From Xenococcaceae cyanobacterium MO_167.B27 (lineage in GTDB: Bacteria > Cyanobacteriota > Cyanobacteriia > Cyanobacteriales > Xenococcaceae), in contig JASJCP010000051.1 in NCBI GenBank assembly GCA_030065935.1, forward strand, positions 1-41,290: a stretch of DNA of 41,290 nucleotides. Direction: 5' to 3'. Every line of letters starts with the position of its first letter. The first letter of the stretch is position 1. Positions 9,168 through 19,387 of the stretch are shown here, in pieces. The notes below the pieces were generated by a model. It ran no database searches, had not been told where the DNA came from, and saw nothing but the letters and a program-made list of their open reading frames with translations. A program made the position numbers and the translations under genes.

Positions 9168-9468
9168 AATTTACAATCATTATTTTGTTTTAAAGCATGA
9201 ATTTTAACAAAAAAACTAGCTTTAATATCAACTTTGACAATAGAAAAAGTAAAATTCAATCAAATTTATACTTTTTAAGAAAAAAGTCAAAAAAAGGCAT
9301 TTGACCTTCTGAAATAGTCGAGGCGAGAAAGATTTATTACTAAAAGATAATAGCAATAGATATTTCTGATATTTCCAGAATTTTTACTATGATACAGACC
9401 TTTAAGTAAAAAATAGATTATTTTCTATTTTTGCAGCAACCAATTAAATTAATGATAAAAAGCATTTT

Positions 9469-9642
9469 ATGAAGAGAAAACTTGTATTTATTGTCCTGCT
9501 GTTTATAGCTGCTATGTGGCAACCTACTCATCATTATCTAATGTCTTCTGGAATGTCTATGAATTCTGAGGTGCACAGCTTAGTAATGATGTGTCCTTTT
9601 TTCGGAATTTTACTAATTTTGATGAAATCTAGTTTTGAATAA
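9469..9642 (+). CDS. 57-aa Met/His-rich membrane peptide
   Basis: ATG 9469 opens a frame of 57 codons to TAA 9640-9642. The N-terminus MKRKLVFIVLLFIAAMW is a membrane anchor or signal sequence; the C-terminal FFGILLILMK is a second hydrophobic segment. Between them lie H21, H22, M25, M29, M31, H36, M40, M41 and C42, an unusual density of soft-metal ligands in so short a loop. The gene precedes, on the same strand, a membrane polyferredoxin. Some relatives of that protein (CcoG) reduce copper, so a copper-related role is a reasonable guess but not shown. No clear Shine-Dalgarno is visible. A chance frame cannot be excluded, though the membrane/loop pattern argues for a real gene. Confidence 0.5.
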   Translation: MKRKLVFIVLLFIAAMWQPTHHYLMSSGMSMNSEVHSLVMMCPFFGILLILMKSSFE

Positions 9643-10001
9643 GATAACTAATATTAAATCCGATTTGTAAAGTATAGTTTTAAGACTAATATCATTAATA
9701 CTGTGCTTCACAATAGCATTCATAGTAGTTCTCATACTAGTGAGGCACATTGTCTTTAAGCTTTTTATTTAGAGTTTATTGGCTGTACCGTATAACTGTG
9801 AGAACTACTATGGTACAAGACAATAATAATAGCTAGTCAATATTCTTAATTAGGTAAAAAGTTTGAAACTTATATCTTTTCTGTTTATTATTGCTCGAAT
9901 TCTATTTGTCATTCTCTTATTGAGTCTTTTATTATCTCTTATTTTTGATAATCAGTATTAAAAAATATTTGTTTTTTAAAATTAAATAAGAATATTATCT
10001 C
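9643..10001. other. Non-coding region before the polyferredoxin gene
   Basis: AT-rich region without a convincing gene. It contains the 92-bp inverted-repeat element listed separately. The polyferredoxin promoter presumably lies in its last 150 bases, but no -10/-35 pair stands out. Confidence 0.5.
9721..9812. repeat. 92-bp element with 14-bp terminal inverted repeats
   Basis: CATAGTAGTTCTCA at 9721-9734 is the exact reverse complement of 9799-9812, with 64 bases between. The size and terminal symmetry resemble a miniature transposable element. No target duplication is evident, so it could also be an operator pair. Confidence 0.45.
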
Positions 10002-11663
10002 ATGTTATCTCAATTTTCAGAAAACAAAATACATCAAGTTCGTTGGGTATTAACAATTGGTTGGTTAATACTAATTTTCTCTTTATTTTATGATCCTATA
10101 TCATACATCTTAACCGAGCCAAATAACTCAATTAGCCCTTTTAGTCTCTCTCATGAAGTTTTTACTCCTGAAGGATGTATCAAAGTTCAGCAAGAATGCT
10201 TAATTGAACGTCCTTATCCTATAGGTGCAAGAATTTGGTGGACAATCATTGTACCCTCTTCCATTATTATTATTTTTGTGTTTGGTCATGAGTTTTGGCG
10301 GCGCATTTGTCCTTTATCATTTATTGCTCAAATTCCCAAGGCTTTGGGGATACAACGCAAGATTAAAATAGGAAATCCACGAACCAGAAAATTTTTATAC
10401 CAAACAGTTGCTATTAAAGAAAATTCTTGGTTAGGGAAAAATCATTTATATGTACAGTTTGGTCTGTTCGTTTTAGGCTTATTTACCAGGATTATCTTTA
10501 TCAATTCCAATCGTACCCTTTTGGGAATATTTTTAATTGTTACTATTATTTCTGCATTTACCATTGGTTATCTATATACAGGAAAAAGTTGGTGTAGTTA
10601 TTTTTGCCCTATGGCACCTGTACAAATGGTTTATACGGGTCCCAGAGGTATATTTGGCACCAAGGCTCATCAAGATACTAAAGCCAAAATTCCCCAATCT
10701 ATGTGCCGAACTGTAAATGATGAAGGACAGGAAATAAGAGCTTGTGATGGTTGTAAATCTCTTTGTTTAGATATTGATGCAGAGCGAAGCTACTGGGGAG
10801 AACTAAAAAAACCTGGTCGCAGATTGGTTCAATATGGCTATCTGGGAATGGTATTTGCCTATTACTTTTACTATTTTTTCTATGCAGGTAACTGGAATTA
10901 TTATTTTTCAGGAGCTTGGACTCATGAAGAAAATCAATTAGGAGATATATTTGCTCCTGGTTTTTATATTTTTGAACAACCCATTCCTATTCCTAAATAT
11001 TTAGCGGTGATACTAACTTTCACTATTTGTATTGGGATATCCTACTTATTATGTTTTGGATTAGAAAAAGTTTATAAAGCTTATAGAAAAAATAGCAAAA
11101 AACCTGTAAGTGAGGAGCAAGCGCAACATAACATCTTTACTTTAGCCACTTTTGTGGCATTTTGGATTTTCTTTCCTATTGGAGGACGTTTTAGTACTAG
11201 TTTCTTACCTACACTAGGTTTTATTAGTTTTAAGACTTTTATGCTTTCAGTTAGTTCAATATGGCTCTATCGAACTTTAAAACGTAGTCGGGAACAATAT
11301 AATCGGGAACGTCTAACAGGTACTTTACGAAAACAGCTAGAAAAAATGAATCTTGACTTTTCTCAATTTCTTCAAGGTCGTTCTTTAAATCAGTTAAACC
11401 CTGATGAATTATATGTTTTAGCTAAGGTTTTACCTTGGGCTACTCAACAGGATAGAAAAAGGTTTTATATTTCTGTGATCAAAGAAGAATTGGGTTCAAA
11501 TAGAATAAATGTAGTTGATAGCACTAAGATTTTTAAACCTTTGCGTCAAGAATTAGGTTTGAGTGAAGAAACTCATTATGAAATATTAAATCAATTTTTA
11601 ACTGAGGCAAAACCTAATAATAAAACATTAGCTAAAGTTTGGGATAAAAAATGTGGAATTTAA
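10002..11663 (+). CDS. Membrane polyferredoxin (NapH/NosR/CcoG-like 4Fe-4S protein)
   Basis: A 553-aa protein. Membrane helices lie at about 15-30, 80-95, 150-190, 275-300, 330-350 and 380-420. The NapH/NosR-type motifs are C103-P (RRICPLSF), C198-x3-C202-P (WCSYFCPM) and C235 plus C248-x2-C251-x3-C255 (CDGCKSLC), enough ligands for 4Fe-4S clusters. C59 and C66 on the first external loop are extra. The C-terminal ~125 residues are soluble, charged and helical. Relatives pass electrons across the membrane; CcoG reduces copper for cytochrome oxidase assembly, and NosR and NapH serve denitrification enzymes. None of those partner enzymes is next to this gene, so the acceptor is unknown. A 57-aa Met/His-rich peptide gene lies upstream. 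Confidence 0.75.
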   Translation: MLSQFSENKIHQVRWVLTIGWLILIFSLFYDPISYILTEPNNSISPFSLSHEVFTPEGCIKVQQECLIERPYPIGARIWWTIIVPSSIIIIFVFGHEFWRRICPLSFIAQIPKALGIQRKIKIGNPRTRKFLYQTVAIKENSWLGKNHLYVQFGLFVLGLFTRIIFINSNRTLLGIFLIVTIISAFTIGYLYTGKSWCSYFCPMAPVQMVYTGPRGIFGTKAHQDTKAKIPQSMCRTVNDEGQEIRACDGCKSLCLDIDAERSYWGELKKPGRRLVQYGYLGMVFAYYFYYFFYAGNWNYYFSGAWTHEENQLGDIFAPGFYIFEQPIPIPKYLAVILTFTICIGISYLLCFGLEKVYKAYRKNSKKPVSEEQAQHNIFTLATFVAFWIFFPIGGRFSTSFLPTLGFISFKTFMLSVSSIWLYRTLKRSREQYNRERLTGTLRKQLEKMNLDFSQFLQGRSLNQLNPDELYVLAKVLPWATQQDRKRFYISVIKEELGSNRINVVDSTKIFKPLRQELGLSEETHYEILNQFLTEAKPNNKTLAKVWDKKCGI

Positions 11664-12634
11664 CATCTAAAATTAATAATTATGTCTCTGATTTTATTTA
11701 TAAGTAATTCAAAAACCTGTTATCTATCAAAGTTAAATGTTAGATAATTAAGCTAAAGGAAAACAAACTGTAAAAGTTGTCCCTTCTCCCAGTTGAGAAT
11801 GAATCCAAATCTCATTCCTTATTACCCAAAAAGATTCATAGGGTGATTTGATATAAATCACTTTAAATATGCTATTAATACAGTTAGCGCACCGCTACGC
11901 GGATCTCTGATACTGTTGGCGAAATGTGCTACAATTCATCTTACACAAAGTATTACTAAAGGCTAAAGTTAAGACGACTCCTTAGCTGCTACTGATGAGT
12001 TGTGACCTATTCTCCTCCACACGGTTTCAGGAATAATTTTTGTCCTTGCTCGTATCCTGTATTACGCTTTCTGTTTTCAAGCTGCCAATGCCTTTTTGTT
12101 TTGTAACCTTGATTTAAACCATGCCTTGATTCCTTAGATTTTTTATGAAAAAAACTAGCAAATATTTTAGCTAAATTTAGTCAAACAGATATCGCTTCTA
12201 TTACAGGATATGATTTTATTCTTGAGGCATTATCTGTAGCTGGACTTTAGGAAATTGGTATTACGAACTTACTCAAAAAAGATAGTTGGGTTGAAATGGC
12301 TAGAGAACATAAAATCAATTCTTTCCGCCACTAAATAATAGAAAACTTGCCCATAAATAACCCTTTTTGGCTATGTTTTGACAATGAATTAGCCTAAAAA
12401 TTTACAAAAATTTATGTCATGTCCTAATTTACAAGTATGTCGGCTATCCCCCTTATTGGCGCACAGTGGAATCGGAAGAATGTGCCTCAAATATTAAAAC
12501 TTCGATGTGCTTATTTGAATGGCGATATCAATTTAAGTATTTCTGCTTAATAAAAAAGTGGGATGCTCCCAAGATTACTATAGTAAAAAATTTTAAAATT
12601 TATTTTAGAGAAGCTAATCTAGTGAATAAATATA
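11664..12634. other. Region of gene debris
   Basis: Contains the end of a histidine kinase (separate entry) and scattered open stretches. Plus-strand 12167-12330 reads AKFSQTDIASITGYDF..., stop, GIGITNLLKKDSWVEM. Plus-strand 12437-12550 reads PLIGAQWNRKNVPQILKLRCAYLNG, which resembles the C-terminus of an ISKra4-type transposase, though weakly. Just before the next gene a 13-bp tandem duplication (atagtgaataaat) covers the start region. Confidence 0.45.
11748..11826 (-). pseudogene. Histidine kinase C-terminal remnant
   Basis: The minus strand reads EIWIHSQLGEGTTFTVCFPLA then stop, the typical last strand of a GHKL ATPase domain of a two-component sensor kinase (S-x-LGEGTTF-x-x-x-P). Upstream the similarity ends after about 20 codons. 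Only this tail remains, evidence of a deletion. Confidence 0.65.
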
Positions 12635-15600
12635 GTGAATAAATATCAAGTTGGTGGCAGTTTGCCGATGGATACAGTTTTTTACGTAGTACGTGCTGCC
12701 GATCACCAACTCTACGAAGCATTGAAACGAGGAGAGTTTTGTTATGTTCTTAATGCCCGTCAAATGGGCAAATCCAGTCAAATGGTAAGGATGATTAAGG
12801 GTTTGCTAGAGGAGGGATATTGTTGTACAGCGATCGATCTGACTCGTATTAGTGGGGAAAAAGTTACTATCGAACAATGGTATAAAGGATTGGTAGTGGA
12901 ATTATGGCAGGGTTTTAACCTAGTTAACAAAATCAATCTTAAGCAATGGTGGAAGGAACGGGAAGATTTATCTTTGATTCAAAGATTAAGTCAGTTTATT
13001 GAAGAAGTATTATTAGTTGAAACTAAAAGTAAAGATAATTCTCTAGAACCACCAATAGTTATTTGTTTTGATGAAATAGATAGTGTTTTAAGTTTAGATT
13101 TTTCGATTAATGATTTTTTTGCTCTAATTCGTTTCTGTTACAATCAGCGTAGCTTAAATCCTCAGTATGGACGTTTAACTTTTGCTTTGTTTGGTGTAGC
13201 TACACCTTCAGATTTGATTAACGATCATAGACGCACACCTTTTAATATTGGTCGCGCTATTCAACTAACTGGATTTGATTGGCAAGAAGCCAAGCCTTTA
13301 TTAGCAGGGCTACCAGCAACTATACCTAATCCTCAATTACTCCTCAAACAAATTTTAACTTGGACTAACGGTCAGCCTTTTTTAACCCAGAAAATATGTC
13401 AACTAGTTCGGGATTATTCTCCCCGAAAGTTTTTGAATAATCAAGAAGCTTGGCTCGAACAGCTAATCCAAAATCATATTATTAACAACTGGCAAACTCA
13501 AGACGAACCAGAACATCTAAAAACAATTCGAGATCGCCTTTTGAGTGACGAAGAAAAAACAGGTTCTTTGCTGACAATTTATCAACAGATTCTGCAACAA
13601 GGATTTATTACTGCGGATAACAGCATTGAACAACAAGAATTGCTGCTTTCGGGATTAATTATTAAACAAGAAGACAAGCTAAAAGTACGCAATCGAATCT
13701 ATCAACAAGTTTTTAATTTAACTTGGGTAGAAACACAACTAGCTCAAGTACGTCCTTATTCTGAAGCTTTACAAGCTTGGCAGAAATCTCAATACACAGA
13801 TACATCTCGCTTATTAAGAGGAAAAGCCTTACACGATGCCCAAAAATGGTCTTGGGGTAAAAGTTTAAGTGAACTTGACTATCGTTTTTTAGCCAGTAGC
13901 GAAGAATTAGACCGAAAAGAAGTCCAACAAGCATTAGAAATAGAACGCGCTCAAGAAATTAAAGCTCGACTCCAAGAACAACAAAAAACTGCCAGACTAC
14001 AACGGTATTTGTTGATAGTTCTCACTCTAGCTTTCTCCAGTGTTCTAGGAATTGGTGTGATCGCGTATAAGCAATACCGCCAAACTATTCTCAACGAAAT
14101 TAAAGCTCTGAGTAACTATTCTCAAGCTCTCTTTGCTTCGGAGCGAAGATTAGAAGCTTTGATCGCTGCTATTAAGGTAAAACAAAAATGGCAACAGCTA
14201 AACTATCAAGATGCGAATACCGATAAAGAGATTGAATCAGTATTACGACAAGCAGTATATGGAATAAATGAATATAATCGCTTATCAGGACATACGGCCC
14301 CAGTTTTTGGTGTGGATATTAGTCCTAACGGTGAGTTAATTGTGACAGGAAGCGAAGACCATACTGTAAAACTTTGGCAAAAGGATGGAACTTTACTCAA
14401 TACTTGTGCCAAACACCAAGCTGCTGTTTGGGATGTGACTTTTAGTCCCGATGGTCAGTTAATTGCTTCAGCTAGTCGTGATCGCACGATTAAACTCTGG
14501 AATAAAGATGGTGAGTTAGTAGATACTTTCACAGGACATCAAGATGAGGTTTTAGGAGTGGCTTTTAGTTCCGATGGTCAGTTAATTGCTTCAGGTAGTC
14601 GCGATCACACGATTAAACTCTGGAATAAAGATGGTGAGTTAGTAGATACTCTTAGTGATCATAAAAGTTCAGTATGGAAAGCTGCTTTTAGTCCTAATGG
14701 TCAAGTGATTGCCTCTGCTAGTGAAGATAAAACTATTAAACTCTGGAAATTAAATGCTCAAGGTAAGTTTAAACTTGTTCAAACTCTAACAAGTCACACT
14801 AATGAAGTAAGAAATATCGCTTTTAGTCCTGATGGTCAGTTAATTGTTTCGGTGAGTGTGGACCGAACTGCTAAAATTTGGCAAGTAGATAAGGGAAAAT
14901 TACTCCATACTTTAGAAAGTCATAATTCTCCAGTAATTGGGGTTGTTTTTAATCCTGATGGTCAAATAATTGCTACTGCTGGTTGGGATAATACCATAAA
15001 AATATGGAATCTTGAAGGTGCTTTATTAAAAACAATTAATATTGAAAAAAAAAGAATTTGGGACATTGATATTAGTCCTGATGGTAAAACTATTGCCTCG
15101 GCTTCTGAACAAGATATAGTCAAATTGACCAAATTAGATAACCCCCTATTAAAAGTTTTAAGAAGCCACAGTGCTCCGATAATTGATGTGACTTTTATGA
15201 CTCAAAAAAATATTATTGTCACCGCCAGCGATGACCAAACAGTTAAATTGTGGAGTGAAGATGGCTCTCTGTTAACTAGTTTCAAAAGCCCCCAAGGCTC
15301 AGTTTTAGGAATTGCTAGTAGTCATGATGGTCATAAGCTGGTGTCGGGACATTGGAATGGTGCAATTAACTTCTTACAAGTCGAAGATTTAAACCAACCC
15401 CACATACATCTAAAAAAAACTGTCAAAGGTCATAAAGTTGGTGTTTGGCGAATTGCTGTTAGTCCTAACAACAAAATAATTGCTACTGCTAGTGAAGATA
15501 AGACAGCAAAACTCTGGGATTGGCATGGTAATCTGATAACTAGCTTGAACGGTCATCAAGACGTGGTTAAAGCGATCGCGTTTAGTCCCAATAGCAACAT

Positions 15601-16159
15601 AGTAGGGACTGCTAGTTATGACAAAACTGTCAAGCTGTGGAATATTCAGGGAAAAACCATAGCGACCCTAAAACAACACGATCATAGTGTGGGAGCATTA
15701 GATATCAGTGATGATGGCAAGCTTATGGCTACTGCGGATGTGAACGGTACTATTAAATTGTGGGAACTAGACGGAGATAAAATTACAGTCAAACTCAAAC
15801 AATCTATCAAAGCTCATACCGACGCAGTGAGAAAAGTTGTTTTTAGTCCTGACGGTCAATTAATCGCTTCTGGTAGTGAGGACAGTACTATTAAACTGTG
15901 GCATCGCAGTGGTAAATTGCTCAAAACTTTCTATGGACATGATGAAGCAATTTGGAGCATTGCTTTTAGTCGTGACGGCAAAACCCTTGTCTCTGCTAGT
16001 GAAGATAAAACCGCAATTATTTGGCAACTTCAGCAAATGTTTGAACTAGATTTACTAGCTGCTGGCTGTAATCAAATACAAGATTATTTGCAAACTAATC
16101 TAGAAGTTAGTACTAGCGATCGCCAACTTTGTCTTCATAAATATACCCCTAAAAATTGA
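12635..16159 (+). CDS. AAA-like ATPase fused to 14 WD40 repeats
   Basis: A 1174-aa protein starting at GTG 12635 ([20 protein letters not shown]). Residues 1-370 form the cyanobacterial AAA-like domain with P-loop NARQMGKSS (40-48) and Walker [11 protein letters not shown] (about 141-150). A coiled segment and one membrane helix ([20 protein letters not shown], near 460-480) follow. From about 550, fourteen WD40 units can be counted (GH...W-D/K...LW or IW), enough for two seven-bladed propellers; units 7 and 9 are degenerate. Such proteins are STAND-like: the propeller senses or scaffolds and the ATPase switches. The target is unknown. A 13-bp duplication precedes the start. It faces a second AAA-like protein gene, with a Uma2 remnant between. 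Confidence 0.85.
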   Translation: MNKYQVGGSLPMDTVFYVVRAADHQLYEALKRGEFCYVLNARQMGKSSQMVRMIKGLLEEGYCCTAIDLTRISGEKVTIEQWYKGLVVELWQGFNLVNKINLKQWWKEREDLSLIQRLSQFIEEVLLVETKSKDNSLEPPIVICFDEIDSVLSLDFSINDFFALIRFCYNQRSLNPQYGRLTFALFGVATPSDLINDHRRTPFNIGRAIQLTGFDWQEAKPLLAGLPATIPNPQLLLKQILTWTNGQPFLTQKICQLVRDYSPRKFLNNQEAWLEQLIQNHIINNWQTQDEPEHLKTIRDRLLSDEEKTGSLLTIYQQILQQGFITADNSIEQQELLLSGLIIKQEDKLKVRNRIYQQVFNLTWVETQLAQVRPYSEALQAWQKSQYTDTSRLLRGKALHDAQKWSWGKSLSELDYRFLASSEELDRKEVQQALEIERAQEIKARLQEQQKTARLQRYLLIVLTLAFSSVLGIGVIAYKQYRQTILNEIKALSNYSQALFASERRLEALIAAIKVKQKWQQLNYQDANTDKEIESVLRQAVYGINEYNRLSGHTAPVFGVDISPNGELIVTGSEDHTVKLWQKDGTLLNTCAKHQAAVWDVTFSPDGQLIASASRDRTIKLWNKDGELVDTFTGHQDEVLGVAFSSDGQLIASGSRDHTIKLWNKDGELVDTLSDHKSSVWKAAFSPNGQVIASASEDKTIKLWKLNAQGKFKLVQTLTSHTNEVRNIAFSPDGQLIVSVSVDRTAKIWQVDKGKLLHTLESHNSPVIGVVFNPDGQIIATAGWDNTIKIWNLEGALLKTINIEKKRIWDIDISPDGKTIASASEQDIVKLTKLDNPLLKVLRSHSAPIIDVTFMTQKNIIVTASDDQTVKLWSEDGSLLTSFKSPQGSVLGIASSHDGHKLVSGHWNGAINFLQVEDLNQPHIHLKKTVKGHKVGVWRIAVSPNNKIIATASEDKTAKLWDWHGNLITSLNGHQDVVKAIAFSPNSNIVGTASYDKTVKLWNIQGKTIATLKQHDHSVGALDISDDGKLMATADVNGTIKLWELDGDKITVKLKQSIKAHTDAVRKVVFSPDGQLIASGSEDSTIKLWHRSGKLLKTFYGHDEAIWSIAFSRDGKTLVSASEDKTAIIWQLQQMFELDLLAAGCNQIQDYLQTNLEVSTSDRQLCLHKYTPKN

Positions 16160-16170
16160 CAATTTACTGT

Positions 16171-16359
16171 TCAAAACCATGAACTTACCATTTTGAGCCA
16201 GCTAAAAACTTGAGAAGCCGTTAACTCTAATTCAATTCCATCTAAAACAGGTAAAGAGTCATTACCTTGTAATAATTGAGGTTGCTGTCCTGGAAGAAAA
16301 ACTAATATACTACTGTCATCAGGATTGAATTGGAAAGATCTTAAATTAAGAGGAGGCAA
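16171..16359 (-). pseudogene. Uma2-family nuclease-like C-terminal remnant
   Basis: The fragment LRSFQFNPDDSSILVFLPGQ...LPVLDGIELELTASQVFSWLK matches the C-terminal third of cyanobacterial Uma2 proteins (usually about 190 aa): a PD-(D/E)XK-fold family in which I/V-x-V/Y-x-PG and LPVL...L-L are typical closing segments. The catalytic core is missing and no start codon with a ribosome site is present. It is squeezed between two convergent ATPase genes. Confidence 0.55.
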
Positions 16360-16410
16360 GAAAAATAAAAAAAGTTACGCTGACTTTATTTTACGGTCAC
16401 AATTGCCAAA

Positions 16411-17751
16411 TCACAGTTTAGTTGTTGAATCTATCTGAATAAAATTCTGAGTAAAATAATCCTGATAAAGTTGGCAACTGACTACTGCTTCATTACCTAT
16501 CTGTTTAATTAATCCCATACTACTTAACTTATAGGCAACAATTGGCTTTAACTTTACAGGTTGATTACTTTGAAGGAGAAGATTAAAAAACTCAGCTAAT
16601 TCGGGTTCTTGTTGTAAAGTCAACCACTGACGATGTAGATGATGATGATAAATACCTTCAGGAGTTGAAGCTGTTTGTAATACTTTTTTTAGGGTAATTT
16701 CTTGACGACTAAGATGATATAAAGCAATTTGAATAAGTGCAGGATGACCACCAACTAAGTTTATTAATTGTTGCACTTCTTCCCCTGATCGCCAATCTAA
16801 TTGATATTGTTCGGCTAACTTTTTTACTTGATTAAGATTGAAGCTTTTTAATTGAATAGGTAAGCCAACATTAAAAGGAGACTGATAAATTTGCAGGGGA
16901 ATATAAACTTCTGTTGAATGTACCACAATCAAACGTACTTTTTGCCAAATCGGTGTTATTTTGGCATCTTCATACCAAGAACGAAATAGAGGTAAAACAT
17001 CTTTTGCTACTTGCGGATGTTCAAAAATTTGATTTAATTCATCAAATGCTAAGACTAGAGGAGAGTTTATCTGTTCAAGAAGATAGCATCGGAAATAGAG
17101 ACTGCAACTGACTTTACTACCAATATCATCATCCCAGTATTCCTCAAGTTTTGATTCAAGATTGAGTTGCTGAGTAGCACTAACACAGAAAAAGCGTAAA
17201 AAACGGTCTAAATCGCTCAGAATAGCACAGTCAATTTGTTCAAAATTAATAGTAATTGTCCGATAGCCTTGATTAACACCATGATTTAAAATTCTTAGCA
17301 GTAATGAAGTCTTACCCATTTCTCTTGGGGCTTTGATTCGTATTAAAGCTCCTGGTTTGCTAATCTCTTCATAAACTTGCTCTTCTACTGGTGGACGTTC
17401 AATATAAAAAGGAGAGTTTAGAGGTACTGCACCACTAGGATAAGTAGGTAATCTACTAGATGTACCTCCAATCTTAGACTCTATTAATAGGCGACAGGTT
17501 TTTTTCGTAACGTTTTTACCAAATAATTTAGAAAGCTTTTTGTATAGTTTGGGTGCAGCTACATTGGTGAGGTAAGCTGGACTATAATCTTCTTTTTGAC
17601 TAATTTTACTATAACTTAAATCTTCTAAAATTCCTTTTAACAGCAAGCCTTCCACAGTATTTAAAGGGTATTCATCGATCTCAATTAATTTTTTATCAAG
17701 CACCATTAGAAGAGAATCAAAAGTTATAAAAGTGGATAACATTAGGAACAC
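16411..17751 (-). CDS. vWA-MoxR-associated-type HTH plus AAA-like ATPase
   Basis: A 446-aa protein. Residues about 14-92 (LDKKLIEIDEYPLNTVEGLLLKG, SKISQKEDYSPAYLTNVAAPKL) resemble the N-terminal helix-turn-helix domain of vWA-MoxR-associated proteins. The AAA-like domain follows with P-loop APREMGKTS (141-149) and Walker B PLVLAFDELN (231-240), and a winged C-terminal part. The start could be ATG 17751 or the methionine at residue 4 or 16. Such proteins are STAND-like conflict or signalling ATPases that lack an obvious effector of their own. It is convergent with the AAA-WD40 gene and shares the same ATPase subfamily, so the two may have a common evolutionary source. Confidence 0.75.
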   Translation of the reverse strand: MFLMLSTFITFDSLLMVLDKKLIEIDEYPLNTVEGLLLKGILEDLSYSKISQKEDYSPAYLTNVAAPKLYKKLSKLFGKNVTKKTCRLLIESKIGGTSSRLPTYPSGAVPLNSPFYIERPPVEEQVYEEISKPGALIRIKAPREMGKTSLLLRILNHGVNQGYRTITINFEQIDCAILSDLDRFLRFFCVSATQQLNLESKLEEYWDDDIGSKVSCSLYFRCYLLEQINSPLVLAFDELNQIFEHPQVAKDVLPLFRSWYEDAKITPIWQKVRLIVVHSTEVYIPLQIYQSPFNVGLPIQLKSFNLNQVKKLAEQYQLDWRSGEEVQQLINLVGGHPALIQIALYHLSRQEITLKKVLQTASTPEGIYHHHLHRQWLTLQQEPELAEFFNLLLQSNQPVKLKPIVAYKLSSMGLIKQIGNEAVVSCQLYQDYFTQNFIQIDSTTKL

Positions 17752-18289
17752 TACTGAATAATTTTATGAGGAAAACTGTAAAAAACTTGTGGCAAAATAG
17801 TCAATAATATACGGACAGAGAATCATTACTATTACAATGCTAAACCTTGGGATAATATCTATCCTCTTCTTTTATATTGCTCAGATTTTTCGAGTAATCG
17901 ATCTAGATTAAATACTTTTAAAGATTTAATTGATTTAAATTCTGTCTGTAAATTTTCTAATTTCATGGATAGTGTCAATAATTACCAGACTTTTCCCTTA
18001 AGGCTTACAGCTATCTTTAACATTACTTTGTATCAAAGTAATTTGACTTAAACAGCTACTCAAGCTATTAATAGCTAGATTTAATTAATCATAAAAAAGT
18101 AAAAAAAAAGCTAATAAAAATTATAGATAGATTACTTAATTAAGACAATTTTATCTTAATGACCAAAAATAATCTAGAGATTTTCCTGGGAAAGGTAAGG
18201 ATTTAGGTTAAGCGCGATCGCATCTTATATTCGGAGGATTCAAGTCTCTGGGATTGAGAAATCGGTTAAATCAGATAAAGTGGCTAAAT

Positions 18290-18670
18290 TAGTCAGAATG
18301 AGTCCAATAGATTAGGCGACAATAATGTCTTGGGTACTTTCCATTTTTCAGTAGATGGCTTCGTGTATTAAATAAATTATTGGTGGTCGGAAAATTGTCG
18401 CGACAAGAGATATTCGAGCATAAGCAAGACTCCAAAAATTGTAGTACTTTAAATATTCAGTAAATTTCCGCTGTATGCCCTGTAATCCATGCTTATGACC
18501 CAGTTTGATAGAAAGCATAGGCGCAATTTGGGGAATAGAAATATGCCCTTCTAGTTGTTTCCTACGGAACGATATTGTTCGATTTCTTTGGTAATCGCGT
18601 CTTTGAGGTATTCGTTCTTAGTTAAAGTTTGCAGCTTTTTCAAGATGGTTGTATAAGTCTTGTGAGCATA
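18290..18670 (-). pseudogene. Decayed unknown gene
   Basis: The minus strand encodes KTYTTILKKLQTLTKNEYLKD and, after a one-base shift near 18566, RKQLEGHISIPQIAPMLSIK and onward to a stop about 75 codons later. The two pieces read as one protein with a frameshift. I do not recognise the family. Confidence 0.35.
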
Positions 18671-18841
18671 ATAGACCTCTTGCATTTTAGCAATGGTAAA
18701 AATATCTATAAAAAAGCTTTAGAACAATATGAAATCAATTATCCGTCTCATCAAAACATACTTATAGCTGATAGGCTAAAACCTAATGCTATACAGACGA
18801 AGTCTGACGACCCAGACTATAAAAATAAGCATACTGTGTCA

Positions 18842-18874
18842 AAATAGCTCAATTTGGCGCTCGCCAAATTGAGC
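18842..18874 (-). terminator. Terminator downstream of psaK
   Basis: A perfect 13-bp stem (18847-18859 with 18862-18874) followed on the minus strand by TATTTT. A second hairpin (GGGTGA...TCACCC, 18884-18906) lies between it and the psaK stop. Confidence 0.65.
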
Positions 18875-18925
18875 CCAAAGACAGGGTGAATCTGATAAAC
18901 TCACCCGATTAAAAATAAATAATGT

Positions 18926-19195
18926 TTATAGTGCGCCTACACTTGCTAGACCCAAGATAGCTCCTACGCCCAGAAGATGACCCAAACTAGTAGTACCTAG
19001 AAGTGCAGGTAAACCCATACCACCAAAAAAAGTTGGAGAAGGTAAAGCAGGTTCAGCACTGATGTTCTTGATTGTGTATTTGCCGAAAGCAATAGCAATA
19101 ATATTGCAGATGATCATTACAATTGCTACTTTGGGACTCCACTCTACGGTAGAGGGAACGGAAGAGGCGACAGCCAATAAAGTAGAATAAGCCAA
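18926..19195 (-). CDS. psaK: Photosystem I subunit PsaK
   Basis: An 89-aa protein with the PsaK layout: a short N-terminus, membrane helix VAIVMIICNIIAIAFGKYTI, a loop with PALPSPTFFGGMGLPALLGT, and a second helix HLLGVGAILGLASVGAL. The length is normal. GGAGA lies about 8 nt before ATG 19195. PsaK sits at the edge of photosystem I, binds chlorophyll and helps couple antenna to the core; many cyanobacteria carry two copies, one light-induced. It is transcribed divergently from the tRNA gene and followed by two hairpins. Confidence 0.95.
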   Translation of the reverse strand: MAYSTLLAVASSVPSTVEWSPKVAIVMIICNIIAIAFGKYTIKNISAEPALPSPTFFGGMGLPALLGTTSLGHLLGVGAILGLASVGAL

Positions 19196-19387
19196 AATTG
19201 ATTTCTCCTGTTATTTTAATGATGCTAAATTGACAATAATTTTATTGTTTCAGGTAAAGCAGATATTATTCTTTGTTGCAATATTTATTAATTAAGTAAA
19301 GTTTTTTATACAAAATTAATTTTTGCCAGTATCTTTAACGATTAAACTCTATGGTGTATTTTAGATCTTGTTATTCAACAATTTTAA

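Larger units (their letters stand above)
17752..18925. other. Region of gene debris
   Basis: Plus-strand 17782-18050 is open for about 90 codons (KPWDNIYPLLLYCSDFSSN...) without a good start and is not recognised. 18290-18670 holds a decayed minus-strand gene. 18629-18847 is open on the plus strand (YKKALEQYEINYPSHQNIL) but probably not a gene; the sequence at 18691-18713 repeats one at 3713-3735. Two hairpins follow before psaK. Confidence 0.45.

Noticed and set aside
18629-18847. 72-aa plus-strand frame before psaK
   Set aside because: It overlaps the decayed minus-strand gene and has no recognised domain or ribosome site. Noted only as debris.
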